Assembly (NCBI GenBank): GCA_004802725.1
Contig: SGPM01000057.1
Span: 1 to 64,000 of the forward strand
DNA from: Antrodiella citrinella
Taxonomy: Eukaryota > Basidiomycota > Agaricomycetes > Polyporales > Steccherinaceae
DNA length: 64,000 nt
Direction of reading: 5' to 3'
In this document: positions 57,726 to 64,000 of the stretch, one piece after another
Layout: each line of letters opens with the position of its first letter
Numbering within the stretch: position 1 is the stretch's first letter
Made by a program: the position numbers and the translations under genes
The notes under the pieces: model-generated
The model's database searches: none
The model's input: only the letters and a program-made list of their open reading frames with translations
What the model was told of the DNA's origin: nothing

Positions 57726-60700
57726 ATGCCATCATCTCCCGTTTCGTATTCACAGTACTACATGACACCGAATCACCAGCAGCAGCAATCATCGTCATAC
57801 TCGTCGCAGCCCATTACGCTTCACCACCCGCACGAACACGCCATGTCTCACCACCAGCAACAGCACATGCAGGGCCCGCCTTCACCTTCCATTCCTATTG
57901 ACCCCGCCCTCGCTCTGTACCCACCTCCGTACTATTATCAGCAACAACAGCCGCAGCAGCACATGTCGCATCAACACATGATGCCTGCGAACCTCTCCTC
58001 GCCCTCGTCACAAGCCTCCGAGAGTGTTGGAACGCCTCCCATTGAGTCCATGTCGTATCAATCGAATACCAATGGTAAGCGCCCGTCATCGTCCATGGCA
58101 AACGGTCAGCCCAGCAGCAGTCGCAAGAAGCCCAAGCAGGACGACGCTGTGGATGAGCCTTCGCCGGCCGCAGACAAGACCGAAGAAGTCAAGACGAAGC
58201 CGACTCGCGGTTCTCGGTAAACAACACGTATTTATATTGATGTCGAGTGATGCTCACCATCGCGCAGGGCTTGCACGGTATGCCGACGGTTGAAAATGAA
58301 GTGCGTAGGAGCAGAGAATGGTCCGCCTTGCAAACGGTGTCAGACAGGCAACCACGAATGTATTTTCGAGGAATCTAACCGGGGCAAACGATCCACAAAG
58401 TATGTCCCTCTCTTCTGTCCGCTCGAACTACACGCAATTCAATTCCAGCCTTAGGAAACATGAAATACTCACTCGCTCTCTGCGCAAGATGGAGCGGACT
58501 CTGGATACCGTACTACGCTCCCTCGGCAATCCAACACTCGCCGCTGGTATGCTTTCTAGATCGCCATCACCTTCACCACAGGCGCAATCTATACAAGCTT
58601 TGCTCGCATCACCATCGCCATCACAGTCCCCGAGTCACTCACATGCTGCTCTGCTGACCGGGTCACCCAAACTCCACTCGTTGCCCGACAACACATTGAA
58701 TCCGCTGGGACTTCTCGCGGAGGCGAGCCTGGCAAATCGTCGGGCGCAGGTCAAATCGGATCCACCGGCTGCCTCGTCAAGCAATGACAGGATTGGCGTG
58801 GCCAGTGCCTCTTATTTCAGACCTGGTGTGTGGATATTTATTATAATAAATCCCGCTGTATGGGAATTGACGGGCGGGTCTGTGTTTTTCTTCCCAGGCC
58901 CCATGACACTTTTGCCGTTACGTAGATTGTTTATTGAACGGCAAATACAACCGGAAATGCTCAGTTTTGTGAGCACAGAAGAAGTCGTTGCTTTATTCAA
59001 TATGTGAGTCTGTTTCTTCGATTTTTCGTACAGAGGCTGATATATTTGTGTCAGTTACTATGAAAAGATGAATGTAAGCGCAGCCTGACCTAATAAGTGG
59101 TAGCCAGCTGACGATTGCACCTATTCAAAGTTCCTGTGCAATTTACTTGATCCAACTTTCCATACACCCTCGTTGGTCTGCTCCCGTTCACCCTTTTTGT
59201 TGACAACGAGTAAGTAGACGTGTTGTCCGTCTTCTCGATGCGAAAGCTCATGTGATCGCCTTGATAGTCTGCGCCGTGGCGTCCAGATTCTACTTCGAAC
59301 GCCCAGAATTGCATGCGAAGCTCTCAGAGCTCTCTCGAAAGCTGGCCTTCAGCGTCCCAGAGAAGGGCTACAAGTCCGTGGAGATTGTGCAGGCCTACCT
59401 GTTGAGTACGCTCTGGGGATGTGGACCCGTGGAACGTTACGAACAGGATCGCACCTGGTTTCTGCTTGGAATGGCCATCAGGTTCGTCCGGATTTATTCT
59501 TCGCGCGCTGCACATTTCCAACACCACGGTCTCTCATTCATTCCATTCATCCCAACCCTGACTGATGTCTATTTGATGCGCGTTTCGTTCCTTCGGCGAA
59601 TTCTTACTCACACACCTCCTTTCCCCTTCCCTGAACCTGCAGGATGGCGACTGATTTGAATCTGCACCGTCGAACGGCGCCCACGCATGCGGATACTGCG
59701 GAGGGTAGGGCTCGTGATCGAGAAGTGCACAACAGAGAGCGAACATGGATATTGTGCTTCTGCCTGGACCGAAGTTTTAGCGCACAAATGGGGAAGCCGT
59801 ATACCATCAAGGAAGAGTACGTGCAGGAAGTTACAACTGTGAATACGGCGTCTAACCTCCTTTGCTTTTTCGGCAGTTTCATCGTCCGGAATGCAAGTCA
59901 GTGGTGTCAATCGCCTGTTGCGACTCAAGGCGATGTGGCACTTGCGGCGTATGCGGTAAGTCCAGGTCCATCGCGCAAGTATTTGATTTTGGCTCATTGC
60001 GTCGTTCAGGACCTCCAACGAATCTTGACTCGCAGTCTTGATCTACTTTACTCCGGTACCAACACGGCCTCTGGGCTGCAACTGGACTCTGATTATTTGC
60101 TCGTGATCACAACGATGGAGACGCAGATTGTCGCCTGGCAGCACGAGTGGAGCAACATACGAAATGTTGGGCAAGGTCAGTTGATCACGGACACGCTCAT
60201 TTGTTCGCCGTTTGCTTATCCACACGCAGGCGAACCTGACTTTGTCCTGAAGAACCGTCTCCTTATGGGGAAGTTCTACTTCAACTACGCAATGCTCATC
60301 GTCAACTCGTTTGGGTTGCAAAACGCACTGGAGCGGTCGGCTGTTGACATCGGGCATTTCTTTGCACGATGCCACTCTTCTGCGTCTGCTTGTGCCTTGC
60401 TCATCCGCGATGAACTAGCTCCGCTGGGCTATTTGCGATATTCACCGGACTCAAACTTCGTGATGGGTTCATACGCAGTCTTGAGTCTGATGAAGGTCAG
60501 TACTTGTTCCAGGATGCCTGTATTCGGTGCTCTGACGGCGACTTCGCAGCTATTGCGCCCTGAGTTCCAGACCTTCTTGGACCACGAGCAGAAGACCATC
60601 ACCCTCGTCAAGGACGTAGCCGAGGCGTTCGAGTCAGTTGCTATAGGGCCATCACATACGCCAGCGTTGTACAGCGCCTTCTTGCGTGCTCTGCTGAGTG

Positions 60701-61350
60701 CCAAGATGGACCCCGCCTCCGACTCGACGCGCCCGCAGTCATCCAGCGGGCAAAATAAGTCCCCCACTACGCAAGGAAACACACGCCCGCCGAACAGCAA
60801 CGGCAGCTCGAGCCGGGGAAGTATGCCACCGCCATCCATCATTCCGAACAACAACGGCACCATGGCCAACAGCCTGAACAACGGCAACCCTGAGAACATG
60901 CCAAACGAGTTCCAGTTCGACAGCGAGATGGGGCCAGCGGCGGACATCTCGACGTTCCCGCCCATCATGGCGCCGCAATCTCAGGACAACATGAATGGGA
61001 TGATGTCTATGGACGCTATTCTGAGCACAGAGTTTTGGGACAGCGTTCTTGTGCCCGGTGAGTACATTCTAGCCGTCGCGTTTTGCTCGTCGAAAAAGTT
61101 GACTGACGGGCGTGCGTGCATTGTGACAGGGTACTCGAACACTTTCGAAGGCTTGAGCGGAGGGTTCGTCTATGGCGCTGGTGGTAGTGGTCTCATCACG
61201 CCAGGGTTCAATATCACGCCGTACGCTTCAGGCAGCAACACGCCTACACGCCACCTGAGGAATCTGGGGGAGATCACGCAGAACGGTCTAGACGCTGCGT
61301 TCAATGGGTCTCACTCGGTATCAACAGATGGAGTCAGTGTCAACTCATAA
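57726..61350 (+). CDS. Zn2Cys6 transcription factor with fungal-specific middle homology region
   Basis: ATG at 57726 (MPSSPVSYSQYYMTPN). The amino part is Gln/His/Ser-rich with a basic SSRKKPKQDD. After an intron near 58219-58267 comes the binuclear cluster ACTVCRRLKMKCVGAENGPP CKRCQTGNHEC, spacing C2C6C8C2C6C, followed by a basic linker and a dimerisation helix (EILTRSLRKMERTLDTVLRS). The middle region has PLRRLFIERQIQPEMLSFVS, a 19-base exon at 59055-59073 (YYEKMN), TFHTPSLVCSRSPFLLTTIC, AVASRFYFERPELHAKLSEL, VEIVQAYLLSTLWGCGPVER, MATDLNLHRR, and ERTWILCFCLDRSFSAQMGK. The zinc-finger and linker resemble PriB-type basidiomycete factors; target genes unknown. Disordered Asn/Ser-rich end. Stop TAA at 61348-61350. 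Confidence 0.9.
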
Positions 61351-63048
61351 CGTCACACTGCATACATGGGATGACTCGGACTTCTTCACGACTGAGCCAT
61401 CGGCTCTTCCTATTTTCCCTGCGGTCTGTTCCCTCTCTCCTCCCTACTCTGTTCTCCTTTCAAACATTTATCGCTATGTATATGTAATTGAGTAGTATGT
61501 ATGTAACCTCTCGCTGTTGTTCCCTTTGGGCGTACTTGATATCTCACGAATAATTGATGTATAAATTGTTGTATACTGGTAGATGGTCTTCGCTATAACA
61601 AAATTTTTCTTGTACTTGGGCTTGACAGTCTTCGGCTTCTTGGCGTTGTCGGTTTGTCGGTGAGGCAGGTACGGAGATTGCCATGTAGCGATCGACGGGA
61701 TTGGTTCGTTCAATATCCGGCAACTTGTAAGTGCGGTATATATACATGCGAAGGCGTTCGTTCACGTTCTGACCTATTCCATGCAGACAATCATTGGACT
61801 CCGTTACAGTAACGTTGACAGGAATTCATATTTACCGTGGCTAGTACTGTGGCGTGCCGCGGGTGAATGCGCAAATTCAAGTTTTACTTGATCCGCTTGA
61901 CACACTGACAAGCTTATCATCGACATTTTGTTCCGCTCCTTTTCGGTGTCGTTGCTAATCTTCAAAGCTTCAAGCTCAAGCCTGCTCAAGCTTCCAGGCT
62001 CGAGGATTTCATTTCATTTCCATCATTGCCCTCGTAATGACCGGTGATTTTTGAACATACGATGGCTTGTTCCGGTTACTGTTGTTGTATGAAGTTTTGA
62101 TTTCCGTGAAACATAGTACAGTACGGTGACTGATCATTTTGTTCAATTTTTGTTTCCCCTTTGTACAGAAGATAACAGGCGACACGCGTCGACTCGGACC
62201 TGCTCAGTTATTATGTCCTTGATCCACTGCCTCCCGTTGCCAAGAGCCTTCTTGGTGCTGAGACGAACGAACGTACTCGGCAACCCGACGGCCACTTGAA
62301 AGTTGAGATGCATGTGTGGTCTCATAACTCTTATCGGACAACGGTGTCCAGGTGGGTGTAAATCAGTGGGGTAATATTCTCCCAGTGCCTTGGTCTGCCT
62401 TGGTGTACGTTCCGCGATATGACGTTCTTGTGAGCCATCTTGATCAAGATTGTACTGCTGCGAATGAGACTCAGCTCTGATCTGCTCTGATGTGCAAAAA
62501 TACCTTAGCAAAGCACTATCCCGAATCTCACGGAATTATTCCTAAGTTGCTGCACAGCTCCCCGCACATGCAGATACCACCGCTACAGCAACATTATTCG
62601 TACCTCGTAATAGTAGTAGCGGCTTTGTCAAGATAAAAGTCGACTCGAATGTTCAAGTTACATAATTGAGGTCTGATTTTATGGAGACAGCACGTGTTCT
62701 TGATACTGTAAGGTACCTCGGAGCAAGTCAAAAGTATATACGCTGTGGAACATGACAAAACACTAACAAATCGCGTCTTCACTGCTCGGCGAACGTTCTC
62801 GCGAAGGCGTCGGACTTTGACGTGACACGACGCGACTTGTTACGCGGTCACGTGATGTACGCGTTACACAGCGGAGACGGGCGCGAGAAAAGCGAGCATC
62901 GTGTTCTCTCTCCTCCACATTAGTCTGCTGGTCGGTCGTGGTGAGTATACATCTTCAATGCTCTTTCCCTCATCTTGATGGCTTATTTTTGACTTCTCAG
63001 GGCTCCCAGAAGACTTACTGTCCACTTAGGAGGTATTACTGAAGGATT
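61351..63048. other. Intergenic stretch before the PWWP gene
   Basis: About 1.7 kb with no gene. Toward its right end lie a TCACGTGATG palindrome at about 62848 and a likely first, non-coding exon with a GTGAGT donor at 62940 and a TTCTCAG acceptor near 63000. Confidence 0.45.
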
Positions 63049-63099
63049 GTGGCTTCCAGGGCTGCATCGACCACACCGCGTATCACGGGTATCTTGGAT

Positions 63100-64000
63100 A
63101 TGGAGAGGGCTGGAGGGACATCGCGCCAACGTGCAGCGGCCAAGGTAGCTTCAAGACTTGCGGCGGAGCAGTTGGATAGCTCGTCTGAGTCGTCGGATGA
63201 GGACACCAAAGCGGTTGCATCCGCGCGGCGGGGGAAGGGAGTTAGATCTCGAAAGTCCTCCAAGGCCTCAAATCCTGCAGCGACGTCGTCTACATCTTCT
63301 AGGAAACCTACGTCCTCTGTTGCTGTATCATCTCAAATCCTGCCACCATTCCAACCTCGCAGACGCGAGTCGCTGTCCAAAGCTTCGACTTCGTCTGCTC
63401 CCGTCTCCAGAACTGGCTTCCCGATAACCCTGCCTGACTCTGATTCAGACATCGAGTTCCTAGGGTCTAATCCTCGTCCGAATTCGCAACCAGGACCTTT
63501 CTCCGGACCCGCTGCTGCGAGCTCTGCAAAGCCCACACCTAGAGGTTCATTACCAGTCCCTCTACCAACTATGAAGACACCTGTAGCGAAGAAGAGAGTC
63601 CTTTCACTAACTGAACTATCTCCGAAGTCCATGGATTCTCTATCTCCGTTGACTTCTCCAGAAGATACGCATCGCGGTGCTCGTGGTCAAGATGAAACTC
63701 CGTCCCCAGGCATGGATGACTGGAGCCTGGACGATTTAGGTCATCTGGTGTGGGTCCGTGTTAATCAATCTGGACGTATCTCGGATGACCGTCTCAAGTC
63801 GATGTGGTGGCCGGCTCAGGTAAGTACACGAAGGCTACCTGCGCCTCTTGGTCACCAACTTAACATATTTCCGGAAATGTTAGGTTACACAAGCCTCCCC
63901 CTTACAAATGACCCTCTTCGGTCGCAGTCCTCTTGCGCGCGGCGATGGGTTCGATGATGCCAAGGCCGAGGTCACTATCGATAGTCCATCTGCAGCAAAT
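63100..64000 (+). CDS. PWWP-domain protein, 3' end truncated by window edge
   Basis: Open frame through 63049; the first ATG in it is at 63100 (MERAGGTSRQRAAAKVASRL), though a start in an upstream exon cannot be excluded. About 200 residues of Ser/Pro/Lys-rich disordered sequence contain acidic patches (SSSESSDEDTK, PDSDSDIEFLG) and basic ones (RRGKGVRSRKSSK). Then DDWSLDDLGHLVWVRVNQSG, DDRLKSMWWPAQV, which has the W-x-W-P-A signature of PWWP chromatin readers that bind methylated histone H3K36 nucleosomes. An intron (63819-63882, GTAAGT...TTAG) separates this from VTQASPLQMTLFGRSPLARG. The gene runs off the right end, so other domains are unknown. Confidence 0.75.

Overview
The window is nuclear DNA of a filamentous basidiomycete, most likely a mushroom-forming Agaricomycete. 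The evidence is dense intron-rich genes on both strands, introns of mostly 45-65 bases with GT-AG borders and CTAAC/CTGAC-like branch sites, and a fungal housekeeping set (Atg9, Coa1, Cog6, Hsf1, Iml2/TTC39, Gid5, Scd6/Lsm14, Pgs1, Cdc4, Zn2Cys6 factor). I cannot place it to order. Scattered single N bases (3582 and 36971-47172, with a cluster at 37.69-37.76 kb) show a draft assembly, so single-base frame breaks must be read with care.

Layout. 1-2.8 kb: ATG9 (minus, 3' end off the window). 3.4-8.9 kb: a tandem array of five paralogous minus-strand genes of a family I do not recognise, the two most upstream copies carrying frame breaks. 9.4-13.4 kb: divergent COA1 and COG6. 13.6-18 kb: divergent alpha/beta hydrolase and HSF1. 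18.8-25.1 kb: a large arrestin-like adaptor with a repeat-bearing tail, then PDA1. 25.7-33.3 kb: GID5/ARMC8, IML2/TTC39 and SCD6/LSM14, all plus strand. 33.6-34.5 kb: dephospho-CoA kinase. 35.9-40.1 kb: a GRE2-like reductase and mitochondrial PGS1. 42.1-44.2 kb: divergent DTD1 and a PPIL1-type cyclophilin. 45.7-48.5 kb: CDC4. 48.5-57.7 kb: a gene-poor stretch with a few coding-looking but unassignable fragments. 57.7-61.4 kb: a Zn2Cys6 transcription factor. 63 kb to the right end: start of a PWWP-domain protein.

The genes are mostly unlinked housekeeping functions: autophagy and protein quality control (ATG9, IML2, GID5, CDC4, arrestin, HSF1), mitochondrial functions (COA1, PDA1, PGS1), Golgi tethering (COG6) and RNA biology (SCD6, DTD1, the cyclophilin). 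Several pairs share short divergent promoters.

The two observations I rate highest are a pair of related intronic box C/D snoRNA candidates in two unusually long introns of SCD6, both with a guide matching the conserved 18S rRNA AAGGAAGGCA segment (the U16/snR87 target), and the five-copy tandem family at 3.4-8.9 kb, which shows copies at different stages of tail gain and decay.
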